Part shown: piece after piece, positions 16,367 through 21,811 of the stretch
Layout of the letters: every line of letters begins with the position of its first letter
Numbering within the stretch: position 1 is the first letter of the stretch
From: a virus
DNA: 33,773 bases
IMG/VR virus record: IMGVR_UViG_3300021389_000083
Coordinates: 1 to 33,773 of that record
Strand: one strand, 5' to 3'
Program-made: the position numbers and the translations under genes
The notes under the pieces: model-generated
The model's input: the letters and a program-made list of their open reading frames with translations, nothing else
The model's database searches: none
Told to the model about the DNA's origin: nothing

Positions 16367-16446
16367 TATTGTCAATACATATTTAAAGTAAAATTGTACC
16401 GCAAACTAAATGAAAGTTTATACTACTATCAAGAGGGAGGAGACAA

Positions 16447-16509
16447 ATGAGGAGACTTAACAATAATACAAGTCTATCAAGTAGTCTACGGTACTTTAGT
16501 TACACTTAG
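16447..16509 (+). CDS. Possible 20-aa micro-ORF antisense to the late leader
   Basis: An ATG at 16447 follows a near-perfect Shine-Dalgarno (GGGAGGAG, 16435-16442) and opens a 20-codon frame, MRRLNNNTSLSSSLRYFSYT, ending at TAG 16507. No upstream rightward promoter is clear. On the opposite strand the same bases put CTCCTC and CTCCTCCC anti-Shine-Dalgarno-like runs in the late leader, which may be the real reason for the sequence. Confidence 0.2.
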   Translation: MRRLNNNTSLSSSLRYFSYT

Positions 16510-16563
16510 AGTTATAACTTCTTTAACAGTTAAGTCGTTTAATGTCTTAACCTTGTACAAATT

Positions 16564-16592
16564 ATTATATACTACTCTAAATATGGTGTCAA
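16564..16592 (-). promoter_or_regulatory. Consensus sigma70 promoter for the late (leftward) arm
   Basis: On the minus strand, TTGACA (16592-16587), exactly 17 bp, then TATAAT (16569-16564): a full consensus match. It points at the lysis/packaging genes with an untranslated leader of about 180 bases. One of the 11-bp palindromes (16598-16608) lies just upstream of its -35, a position suited to an activator or repressor. Confidence 0.8.
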
Positions 16593-16597
16593 CACCT

Positions 16598-16718
16598 AAG
16601 TTTAACTATACGTGACACTTTTCCTAAGTCCAAGAACTAATATGCAACAATGTTAGTTAAACTTTATAGTAAGATATTTTTTTATTGTAACTTTATATTG
16701 TAACTTATAGTTTAACTA
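16598..16718. repeat. Three evenly spaced 11-bp palindromes (operator-like)
   Basis: Sites at 16598-16608 (AAGTTTAACTA), 16654-16664 (TAGTTAAACTT) and 16708-16718 (TAGTTTAACTA) share the palindrome TAGTTWAACTA with at most one mismatch. Their shared 10-bp core (AGTTTAACTA or its reverse) starts at 16599, 16654 and 16709, exactly 55 bp apart each time. They lie between and beside the two leftward promoters. This is the arrangement expected for cooperative binding of a dimeric regulator with DNA looping; the regulator is not identified. Confidence 0.5.
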
Positions 16719-16734
16719 CGCTTCCCTGCGGTCA

Positions 16735-16762
16735 GTTATAACCATTTTTGTGCCTATGTCAA
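16735..16762 (-). promoter_or_regulatory. Second leftward promoter, upstream of the late arm
   Basis: On the minus strand, TTGACA (16762-16757), a 16-bp spacer and TATAAC (16740-16735) followed by T. It matches the capsid promoter in both hexamers and spacer length. The predicted start, near 16728, is just ahead of the palindrome at 16708-16718, which would then be transcribed early and could act as a repressor site. Confidence 0.6.
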
Positions 16763-17111
16763 CCCCCTCTTCACGAAATATTACAGTTTGTAACACTTTG
16801 TGTACAGCTTTTGCCATTCTAAAATCCACTTCTGTGTAGGAGTACATATACGTATACGGGTGGATGGGGGGTGGCCCTCGCCGGGGTAGGCATGATAAGG
16901 CATGATATGTGCTATAAGGCGTGCTTGCTAGGCTTAAGCCCTTGAAAACGTTACACTTTTATACGGATTATCTATCCGGATATGCCTATAATGCCCAGAT
17001 TATGCATGACATTAGGCAGGAGGACACAAAAAGCAAAGCTTCATGCACTAAACCCCTACCCCTCTTTTAGAGGGACAAAATAGCCTACCCCATAGTCCCA
17101 AAAATCAGGCC

Positions 17112-17132
17112 GTTGTCGGACGATCCGACCAC
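17112..17132. repeat. 21-bp inverted repeat, copy 1 (variant)
   Basis: Left arm GTTGTCGGA, centre CGA, right arm TCCGACCAC. It differs from the other four copies in having the centre in the opposite sense and one arm substitution, leaving a 6-bp perfect inner stem. It lies about 115 bp before the first early gene and 40 bp before a TTGACA. Confidence 0.8.
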
Positions 17133-17171
17133 TCTCCGCTTTTCCTTGCGCATAATGCACACCAAAAGTTG

Positions 17172-17200
17172 TTGACAATTTGTTTGGCATCTGTCCTATT
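17172..17200 (+). promoter_or_regulatory. Possible rightward early promoter
   Basis: TTGACA at 17172-17177 is a perfect -35, but the best -10 candidates 18-19 bp later (CTATTG/TATTGG) are poor. It is placed correctly to transcribe the first early gene (start 17247). An alternative is TTGAAA (16942) with GATTAT (16966) 18 bp downstream. An activator may be needed. Confidence 0.35.
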
Positions 17201-17246
17201 GGTCTCATCAAATCGGCAATCAAGCCAACTACAATCGGAGATTGAT

Positions 17247-17840
17247 ATGACTAATGTAACGAAGTTAAAAGCACAAATCGAAGTTTCAGGTACAGTGAAA
17301 CTGGGTAAAAGTACCTTCAGTATAACTGAAGCTCTTGATCATGGCGCAAAGATCTATGACAAGTTATACTTGTTGCAAGAGCAACAACTGGACTACTACA
17401 GAGAATTGGGTAACATACTGTTACAAGTTCGTAGTTTGCATAAAGATAATATATCTTTCGGTAAGGCTATAGCCTCTTCAGCTTTAGCTGGAATATCAAA
17501 GCAAGACAGATCAGATACGATCTTCATCGCCGCTAACTGGATCAAGATCCAGAAGTTAAACAAGAACGGTCTCTTCGATACTCTAGGAGTATCAGCCATC
17601 AGAAAGAGGGTCAAAGCTTCAGACCAACCCAAGACTAAGGTTGGTTCAGCAGGTAATGTTTCCAAAGGAAAGAAAGCCTCAACAGCTAAAGCTGAACCGA
17701 AGCAAGACAATAGCAAAGCTATACCGAAACCTAAGACTGAACTTGACCTAGCAAAGCTAGTACATCAGATCATGACCGAGGCAGGGTTTAGCAAAGCTAC
17801 CTTCACTAAAGAGCTTACAAAGCTCTACAAGAAATCATAA
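17247..17840 (+). CDS. First early protein, unknown, with basic linker (197 aa)
   Basis: Not recognised. I start it at ATG 17247 (GGAG seven bases upstream) rather than at 17169, which lies inside the presumed promoter. Residues 1-115 form a mostly helical domain (ITEALDHGAKIYDKLYLLQE, then QDRSDTIFIAANWIKI). A Lys/Ala/Ser/Pro-rich linker with KAxPKxxxSKAIPKPK follows, then a small helical C-terminal domain (LDLAKLVHQIMTEAGFSKAT). First-gene position, own terminator and basic linker suggest an abundant early DNA-binding or host-takeover protein. That is inference. Confidence 0.7.
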   Translation: MTNVTKLKAQIEVSGTVKLGKSTFSITEALDHGAKIYDKLYLLQEQQLDYYRELGNILLQVRSLHKDNISFGKAIASSALAGISKQDRSDTIFIAANWIKIQKLNKNGLFDTLGVSAIRKRVKASDQPKTKVGSAGNVSKGKKASTAKAEPKQDNSKAIPKPKTELDLAKLVHQIMTEAGFSKATFTKELTKLYKKS

Positions 17841-17875
17841 CTTAAGCCCTTCGAAGCTTACTTCACATCTTATTG

Positions 17876-17902
17876 CAAGCCCTACGGGGCTTGTTTTTGT
17901 TT
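17876..17902 (+). terminator. Intrinsic terminator after the first early gene
   Basis: CAAGCCC (17876-17882) and GGGCTTG (17887-17893) form a perfect 7-bp stem with loop TACG, followed by TTTTTGTTTG. It closes the first early unit, so the next genes need read-through or their own promoter near the second 21-bp repeat. Confidence 0.85.
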
Positions 17903-17921
17903 GTAATACAAACAGTAAAAC

Positions 17922-17942
17922 GTTGTCGGATCGTCCGACGAC
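17922..17942. repeat. 21-bp inverted repeat, copy 2
   Basis: Arms GTTGTCGGA and TCCGACGAC around TCG. The mismatch at the third position is a T-G pair, so an RNA copy would still form a 9-bp stem. It lies 20 bp after the terminator tail and 29 bp before the start codon of the next gene. Confidence 0.85.
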
Positions 17943-17971
17943 GACTTAACGTAGTTAAATAGGAGATTAAA

Positions 17972-18274
17972 ATGCGAATAGGAGATGAACAATTTGTTCA
18001 AGACATGGGGTCTATCTTTGATCACATCAAAGCAGGATTTTATAGGATTACTGGAGAGCCAGATGAAAGCTTTGAAAAGTACAAGTATCACTATAATTAT
18101 AAATGCTTTGATGCTTTCTTCTTAGGTGTGAAGTATGGCCTACGTGATGTGATGACATTTGACATAGAGGCAGGTGCTTACAAGCATTGGAAAGACAATG
18201 AAGAGTATTACAAAGAGCATGGCGTTTACAAAGAAGCCTTCCCTCGCTTCATTAAATATAAGGATCTATCATGA
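17972..18274 (+). CDS. Hypothetical early protein (100 aa)
   Basis: Not recognised. A 100-residue, Tyr/Phe/Lys-rich soluble protein (DEQFVQDMGSIFDHIKAGFY, then YKCFDAFFLGVKYGL and HWKDNEEYYKEHGVYKEAF). AGGAG lies 7-8 bases before its ATG. The stop overlaps the next start as ATGA. It is the first gene after the second 21-bp repeat, so it heads its own early cluster. Confidence 0.65.
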   Translation: MRIGDEQFVQDMGSIFDHIKAGFYRITGEPDESFEKYKYHYNYKCFDAFFLGVKYGLRDVMTFDIEAGAYKHWKDNEEYYKEHGVYKEAFPRFIKYKDLS

Positions 18275-18474
18275 CGTATGGGGTGTCAAAACGTGACCGA
18301 CTAGCCAGACGTGGCGACAAGCGATGGCGTAGCACATGGCATAGGCAGATGTTGTCGATGAACAGAACCAGAGCCATTGACAAACGAGATGGGATCGGCC
18401 TTGATAGTAAGACAAATATTAAATCGTTGTCGGATCGTCCGACGACACTAACAACGGAGACTAATAATGAATAA
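18271..18474 (+). CDS. Hypothetical basic early protein (67 aa), 3' end spans a 21-bp repeat
   Basis: Not recognised. Arg/Lys-rich (SKRDRLARRGDKRWRSTWHR), so possibly nucleic-acid-binding. It starts by ATGA coupling to the upstream gene, with AGGATC as a weak ribosome site. Its last 17 residues run through the third 21-bp repeat (18426-18446), encoding SDRPTT, and overlap the next start by 8 bp. The other repeats are intergenic, so the repeat may have been inserted into the gene's end. Confidence 0.5.
   Translation: MTYGVSKRDRLARRGDKRWRSTWHRQMLSMNRTRAIDKRDGIGLDSKTNIKSLSDRPTTLTTETNNE
18426..18446. repeat. 21-bp inverted repeat, copy 3
   Basis: Same 21 bases as copies 2, 4 and 5. It is followed by ACACTAACAACGGAGACTA and an ATG 20 bp after its end. 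The flank closely matches the one after copy 5, so repeat, spacer and ribosome site look like one duplicated unit. Confidence 0.85.
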
Positions 18475-18649
18475 CCCTATTGAACCAACTGGATTGGTAC
18501 ACACACCAGATAGCATGGAAGATTTTATAGCTATCATAGATAGGCTGAATACGGAAGAAAGAATTGTCGCTTACACATATTCTATGATGGCTTGGAACTT
18601 GGCTTGTAGAATAACTATGGAACACTTAAAGGAGATGCAGAATGGCTAA
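18467..18649 (+). CDS. Hypothetical early protein (60 aa)
   Basis: Not recognised. A 60-residue, acidic and helical protein (SMEDFIAIIDRLNTEERIVA, then MMAWNLACRITMEHLKEM). The ribosome site CGGAGA lies about 8 bases before ATG, directly after the third repeat. Its end overlaps the following gene by 8 bp, so the two are coupled. Confidence 0.6.
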   Translation: MNNPIEPTGLVHTPDSMEDFIAIIDRLNTEERIVAYTYSMMAWNLACRITMEHLKEMQNG

Positions 18650-18956
18650 GAATTTACTAGGAAAATCACGCACTAAAGAGAACCCTTATGCTATATGGCA
18701 GGGCTTCGGTGCATTCGGTGACACTGAGGTACGATTGCTTAAGACGTACCAAACACCGGCTAATGAAGAGAAGAACCAATTCGCTAGATGGTTTGTGGCT
18801 GTTAAGTCTGACCATACGTATGGATCTTTTGACATGGGTGATAGCTATATACGTGAGGTGTTAAGAAATATGACACTCAAGCAAGCTGACCCTTTGTTCG
18901 AAGAACAGTACGGCATTACTGTACCTGATGGGGTAGAACTAACTGAATGGGTTTAG
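18642..18956 (+). CDS. Hypothetical early protein (104 aa)
   Basis: Not recognised. Alpha/beta-looking soluble protein (NPYAIWQGFGAFGDTEVRLL, then QFARWFVAVKSDHTYGSFDM and DSYIREVLRNMTLKQADPLF). GGAGATG lies before its ATG. It ends immediately before a TATAAC box and the fourth 21-bp repeat, closing this small cluster. Confidence 0.65.
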   Translation: MAKNLLGKSRTKENPYAIWQGFGAFGDTEVRLLKTYQTPANEEKNQFARWFVAVKSDHTYGSFDMGDSYIREVLRNMTLKQADPLFEEQYGITVPDGVELTEWV

Positions 18957-18962
18957 TATAAC
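18957..18962 (+). promoter_or_regulatory. TATAAC box set 5 bp before the fourth repeat
   Basis: TATAACTAAT just before the repeat matches the -10 of the window's better promoters. A 17-bp spacer leads back to a poor -35 (TAGAAC, three matches). If used, transcription would start at about the first base of the 21-bp repeat, making the repeat either a +1 operator or the transcript's 5' hairpin. Confidence 0.35.
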
Positions 18963-18967
18963 TAATC

Positions 18968-18988
18968 GTTGTCGGATCGTCCGACGAC
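18968..18988. repeat. 21-bp inverted repeat, copy 4
   Basis: Identical 21 bases. It begins 5 bp after a TATAAC box and ends 28 bp before the next start codon (19017). The reading frame that opens inside it (ATC/ATG region at 18969) is not the real gene start. Confidence 0.85.
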
Positions 18989-19016
18989 GGTGACACAAAC
19001 AATAGGAGAATACAAA

Positions 19017-19343
19017 ATGACTAATTATAAATTAACTGTAGAAGATGGGTCAATATATAAATGGAGTGATGATACTGAAGGTTATGACGAACATTATTAT
19101 AACACTCACGGTTTCACATTAGGACACTTTGAAACTATTGACCTTGCCAAAGCAGAACTAGAAGAATTCTTAGGTAGTACCCCTGATTATGAAGCATATG
19201 AAGATTATAACTATGTAGATTGTGACAGGCTAGAAGATAAAAACGGCAATAAAGATAAAGATGGTGATTACCTTGGGATGTATACTGTAGTTCTAGAAAA
19301 GATTACCTCTGTTTCATTTAGTAGTAAATGTAAAGGAGAATAA
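19017..19343 (+). CDS. Hypothetical acidic early protein (108 aa)
   Basis: Not recognised. Start chosen at ATG 19017 (AGGAG nine bases upstream), not at the in-frame ATG within the repeat. The protein is rich in Asp/Glu/Tyr (KWSDDTEGYDEHYYNTHGF, then TPDYEAYEDYNYVDCDR). A DKNGNKDKDGDY run near residues 80-91 is reminiscent of a calcium-binding loop but is not a clean EF-hand. Strong acidity would suit a DNA-mimic or inhibitor, though that is speculation. Confidence 0.65.
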   Translation: MTNYKLTVEDGSIYKWSDDTEGYDEHYYNTHGFTLGHFETIDLAKAELEEFLGSTPDYEAYEDYNYVDCDRLEDKNGNKDKDGDYLGMYTVVLEKITSVSFSSKCKGE

Positions 19344-19346
19344 CAA

Positions 19347-19610
19347 ATGAAAGACACACACTTTACAGTAGAAGATCCCGGACGTGATGAGGTGCAAGCA
19401 GTGTTCCTCAAAGCGGCACTCAAGATGATACGTATTGGCCTCAAGCCGGCACGTCATCTGACTAAGACTAAACTAATGGCTAAAGCTTCACAGATTAGTG
19501 GCGTGAAGTACAAGCGTACCGAGATAGACAAAGCTATTGAGGACATGGAGACTATCATCAAGGATCACTTAGATCCAACTTTACCTGCAGGATATAGAGG
19601 AGATAACTAA
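19347..19610 (+). CDS. Hypothetical early protein (87 aa)
   Basis: Not recognised. A small helical protein (EVQAVFLKAALKMIRIGLKP, then YKRTEIDKAIEDMETIIKD) with charged ends. AAGGAG lies before the ATG at 19347, three bases after the previous stop. It overlaps the next gene by one base (TAATG). Confidence 0.6.
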   Translation: MKDTHFTVEDPGRDEVQAVFLKAALKMIRIGLKPARHLTKTKLMAKASQISGVKYKRTEIDKAIEDMETIIKDHLDPTLPAGYRGDN

Positions 19611-19954
19611 TGGGAAATAGAGCAACACTTGAAGTAATAAGCGACAACTACACAGGCAAGGAATCAGAGTGCTACATATACCTACACTGGAATGGTAGCC
19701 CCAACACTGTGACACAACTCGTAAGAGGTGCATCATCTAAAATGCGTAAGTCTGATGTTAGCTATGCTACAGCTAGACTGATAGCTCACATCTGTAGCAA
19801 GGTGGAAGGTGGTCTGTCTGTAGGTGTACGTCCTGCTATGGAGAAGTACAAAGAAGAGTGGGACAACGGACACTACATCATAGACATAAGCAATGGTCAC
19901 ATCAAGAATGATGGTAGGGTTGTAGCTAGAAACATAGAGTTCGGTAACTTCTAG
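19610..19954 (+). CDS. Conserved phage protein of unknown function (114 aa)
   Basis: A 114-aa protein beginning MGNRATLEVISDNYTGKESE, then CYIYLHWNGSPNTVTQLVRG and DVSYATARLIAHIC, ending in NGHIKNDGRVVARNIEFGNF. I recall very similar small proteins in many phages infecting diverse hosts, but no biochemical role. It looks like a compact alpha/beta fold. Start overlaps the preceding stop; the next gene begins one base after its stop. Confidence 0.7.
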   Translation: MGNRATLEVISDNYTGKESECYIYLHWNGSPNTVTQLVRGASSKMRKSDVSYATARLIAHICSKVEGGLSVGVRPAMEKYKEEWDNGHYIIDISNGHIKNDGRVVARNIEFGNF

Positions 19955-19955
19955 C

Positions 19956-20156
19956 ATGGAACACGTAGTAGAAGTATGCCCTACCTGTATCAAGAAGATG
20001 AAGGTGTATGAGACACGAGAACACTTAACTAGGAATGGCATTCTAACGAGGCGACGAAGCCGCAGATGTTTGGAGTGCGACTACAGGAGTACAACGGTAG
20101 AGATACCGGAGTACTTCTTGTACCATTACTTAAAAGAAATAGGAGAAGAGAAATGA
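19956..20156 (+). CDS. NrdR-like zinc-ribbon protein (66 aa)
   Basis: A 66-residue protein with CPTC (Cys8, Cys11) and CLEC (Cys38, Cys41). The spacing and context (KVYETRE, GILTRRRSRRCLECDYRSTT, VEIPE) closely follow the N-terminal zinc ribbon of the ribonucleotide-reductase repressor NrdR. NrdR's ATP-cone domain is absent. As the phage also carries a class II ribonucleotide reductase, a DNA-binding regulator is plausible. It could equally be an Ogr-like zinc-finger activator. Start lacks a strong ribosome site and lies one base after the previous stop. Function inferred. Confidence 0.65.
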   Translation: MEHVVEVCPTCIKKMKVYETREHLTRNGILTRRRSRRCLECDYRSTTVEIPEYFLYHYLKEIGEEK

Positions 20157-20356
20157 TTAAACCATTAGACGTAGAGATATTAATAGGCGGTCATGCATAC
20201 ACATGGAATGGTAAGGCTACCTTCAATGTATTCGAGAATGACCATAGGTTTAGGGAGAAGTACAACTGTGACTGCTTCACTATGCATGACGTAACAGGTT
20301 GGGATAAAGCTATGGAAGCTATACTTGACTATCACTGGACACACCATTGGCAGTAG
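20153..20356 (+). CDS. Hypothetical early protein (67 aa)
   Basis: Not recognised. Start taken at ATG 20153 (AGGAGAAG upstream, ATGA overlap with the zinc-ribbon gene). A 67-residue, Trp/His-rich, probably small alpha/beta protein (PLDVEILIGGHAYTWNGKAT, then CDCFTMHDVTGWDKAMEAIL). The two clustered Cys and many His could bind metal, but no known motif fits. Confidence 0.6.
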   Translation: MIKPLDVEILIGGHAYTWNGKATFNVFENDHRFREKYNCDCFTMHDVTGWDKAMEAILDYHWTHHWQ

Positions 20357-20369
20357 GAGGGATTGACAA

Positions 20370-20546
20370 ATGGGTACTATAGGTATTAAAAAGAAGAAAG
20401 AAGATCTTATTGAGCAAGCCATCATAGACTGGGTAGACAAGCAAGATCATTCTGTACTCAGACGCTTAGTAGCTGATGACATGTGGGAATATTATCGCAA
20501 CGCTGATGATGCTACCCTCAAAGAATTTATATTTACATATAAGTAA
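20370..20546 (+). CDS. Hypothetical early protein (58 aa)
   Basis: Not recognised. ATG at 20370 follows AGGAGG with about 10 bases between. The frame encodes MGTIGIKKKKEDLIEQAII, then DWVDKQDHSVLRRLVADDMW and DATLKEFIFTYK, ending at TAA 20544. It is short, charged and helical, and closes the cluster before the fifth repeat. Confidence 0.6.
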   Translation: MGTIGIKKKKEDLIEQAIIDWVDKQDHSVLRRLVADDMWEYYRNADDATLKEFIFTYK

Positions 20547-20548
20547 TC

Positions 20549-20569
20549 GTTGTCGGATCGTCCGACGAC
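20549..20569. repeat. 21-bp inverted repeat, copy 5
   Basis: Identical 21 bases. It starts two bases after a stop codon and five bases after a TATAAG box (20538-20543), the same spacing as copy 4. Its end is 21 bp before the ATG of the HhH gene. No further copy was seen to the right. Confidence 0.85.
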
Positions 20570-20590
20570 ACAACAATGGAGACTATCACA

Positions 20591-21205
20591 ATGTATCAAC
20601 GTGACTGCACAATCATAACCGATCATAGCATATCATCACCAGATGGTTTGTATGACACAATAGAGTTTACTCTATGCACTATCAACATGCCCCTATCCAG
20701 AGTGCATACTCAACGTGCATCTATAAAGCAGGAAGGCATCCACTCTAAGTGGGTATCGAGTGCCAAAGCTAAGGGTATACTGTATGCCCAACAACATAAG
20801 CAGGAGCTACATGCCCTGATGGTAAACATCCGTGAGACTATGGGTGTGGACAGTGTGGATGCAGGTCAGGCTGTAGTAGATCTATTCATGCGGATACCAT
20901 CCATAGGCATGGTCAAGGCAGGGTTCATAGCTCAGATGTGTGGCTTCAACGTGGCGTGTCTCGACAGGCACAACGTGCGTATGCTTGGCATGTCTGAGAC
21001 TGCACTAAAAGTTAGCAAGACAATCAAGCCTGAGCTTAGGCTCAAGAAGATCCGTAAGTACATAGAGTTGTGTCAGGTGTCAGGTGCTAAGCACTGGTGG
21101 GATACGTGGTGTAACTTTGTAGCAGAGAAGGGTGGCATGAATGCTTCCCTACCTACAGGTGATGCGGTGTCAGCCTATCACGTAACAGCAATCATGGAGA
21201 TATAA
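20591..21205 (+). CDS. HhH (endonuclease III-like) DNA-glycosylase-like protein
   Basis: A 204-aa protein, start chosen at ATG 20591 (GGAG nine bases upstream) over 20576. Residues 102-130 read RIPSIGMVKAGFIAQM, then VACLDRHNVR. This resembles a helix-hairpin-helix plus the Gly/Pro...Asp stretch of HhH-GPD base-excision enzymes (typically LPGxGxxxA ... VDxxVxR). Asp125 would be the catalytic acid; the Lys of bifunctional enzymes is not apparent. No iron-sulfur Cys cluster is seen. It may remove or sense modified bases, which would fit with the Mom-like modifier nearby. Family placement is by motif only. Confidence 0.55.
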   Translation: MYQRDCTIITDHSISSPDGLYDTIEFTLCTINMPLSRVHTQRASIKQEGIHSKWVSSAKAKGILYAQQHKQELHALMVNIRETMGVDSVDAGQAVVDLFMRIPSIGMVKAGFIAQMCGFNVACLDRHNVRMLGMSETALKVSKTIKPELRLKKIRKYIELCQVSGAKHWWDTWCNFVAEKGGMNASLPTGDAVSAYHVTAIMEI

Positions 21206-21206
21206 T

Positions 21207-21452
21207 ATGAAGATCGTAGATAAAGATGACGGTACACAAGAGATACAAACGTATGACATGTACATAGCAACCCAAGGTTTGAGAGAGGGCTATGAAGTAT
21301 ATGTAACGCATCCTCTCAGGCCATCATCAGATGACAGGGAGTGTGCTGATGACAGGCTATGGACTAAGGCAGATATAGTAGAGGCACAAAGCAATCTGTA
21401 CATACTCAAGGAAGCAAAGGAGATTACTGATGACACACATAGCAACAACTAA
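21207..21452 (+). CDS. Hypothetical acidic early protein (81 aa)
   Basis: Not recognised. An 81-residue, Asp/Glu-rich protein (MKIVDKDDGTQEIQTYDMYI, then RPSSDDRECADDRLWTKADI). ATG lies one base after the previous stop, with GGAG about 10 bases upstream inside that gene. It overlaps the following gene by 23 bp. Confidence 0.6.
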   Translation: MKIVDKDDGTQEIQTYDMYIATQGLREGYEVYVTHPLRPSSDDRECADDRLWTKADIVEAQSNLYILKEAKEITDDTHSNN

Positions 21453-21660
21453 ATACGCTAGTCATATAGACACACGAGTATATCTATACTTAGGTGATGA
21501 CGAGTGGGAGATAGACGTAGAAGAGATAGAGCTAGACCTCAAGACAGGCGAGATGCAAGGCATAGCCTTTGACTATGACAATACACAGAAGACTGCGTGG
21601 ATAGGCGACATCGTATGCCGTAAAGCGTTAGCTAAATTTGAAGAGGAGAATGAACAATGA
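21430..21660 (+). CDS. Hypothetical acidic early protein (76 aa)
   Basis: Not recognised. Starts inside the previous gene, with AAAGGAG eight bases before its ATG, which supports the overlap as real. Beta-rich centre (TRVYLYLGDDEWEIDVEEIE, then MQGIAFDYDNTQKTAWIGDI) and an acidic C-terminus. Coupled to the next gene by ATGA. Confidence 0.6.
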   Translation: MTHIATTKYASHIDTRVYLYLGDDEWEIDVEEIELDLKTGEMQGIAFDYDNTQKTAWIGDIVCRKALAKFEEENEQ

Positions 21661-21800
21661 GTGATACAAGAAAAGCATATAGTGTTTGGGTAGATGGCAA
21701 GCAAGTAAATGACGATTGGTTAACATACCAAGAAGCATCAGACTTATCTGACAAATATGTTGAACATGGCTACTCGCCAATAATCGGTAATAGAGACTAG
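21657..21800 (+). CDS. Hypothetical small early protein (47 aa)
   Basis: Not recognised. ATGA overlap with the previous stop, GAGGAG upstream. Encodes MSDTRKAYSVWVDGKQVND, then WLTYQEASDLSDKYVEHGY, ending at TAG 21798. Its spacing in the tight gene string and good ribosome site support it despite its length. Confidence 0.6.
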   Translation: MSDTRKAYSVWVDGKQVNDDWLTYQEASDLSDKYVEHGYSPIIGNRD

Positions 21801-21811
21801 GAGAATGAATG

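Larger units (their letters stand above)
16376..17246. other. Central non-coding control region between divergent arms
   Basis: 871 bp with no convincing gene. It contains two leftward promoters, three evenly spaced 11-bp palindromes (16598-16718) and tandem copies of ATTGTAACTT (16684, 16697) and AGGCATGATA (16888, 16898). Further right there is a TATACGTATA palindrome, an ATCCGGAT palindrome inside CGGAT-N5-ATCCG, a GC-rich patch (about 16858-16886), a CCCTCT/AGAGGG hairpin near 17050, the first 21-bp inverted repeat and a possible rightward promoter. An orphan AGGAGG near 17020 has no usable start codon after it. The left half is very AT-rich. It is the best candidate for the early/late switch, and possibly an origin. 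Confidence 0.7.

Noticed and set aside
17169-17246. 26-residue N-terminal extension with a hydrophobic stretch (signal-peptide-like) on the first early gene
   Set aside because: The region overlaps a -35-like TTGACA, and ATG 17247 has a proper GGAG; the hydrophobic run is probably chance.
17396-17716. Minus-strand open frame inside the first early gene
   Set aside because: Antisense to a gene with a good ribosome site and terminator; no ribosome site or promoter of its own.
18969-19016. Upstream in-frame start of the 108-aa early protein, inside the fourth repeat
   Set aside because: It would encode the repeat itself and has no ribosome site; the ATG at 19017 is preceded by AGGAG.
19253-19290. 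EF-hand in the 108-aa acidic early protein
   Set aside because: DKNGNKDKDGDY lacks the glutamate at position 12 and flanking helices, so it was not called as a calcium site.
17112-20569. The 21-bp repeats as a CRISPR array
   Set aside because: Spacing is irregular (about 500 to 1600 bp), genes lie between copies and no cas genes are nearby.
17922-20569. The 21-bp repeats as intrinsic terminators
   Set aside because: None is followed by a T-run, and each is placed just before a gene rather than only after one.
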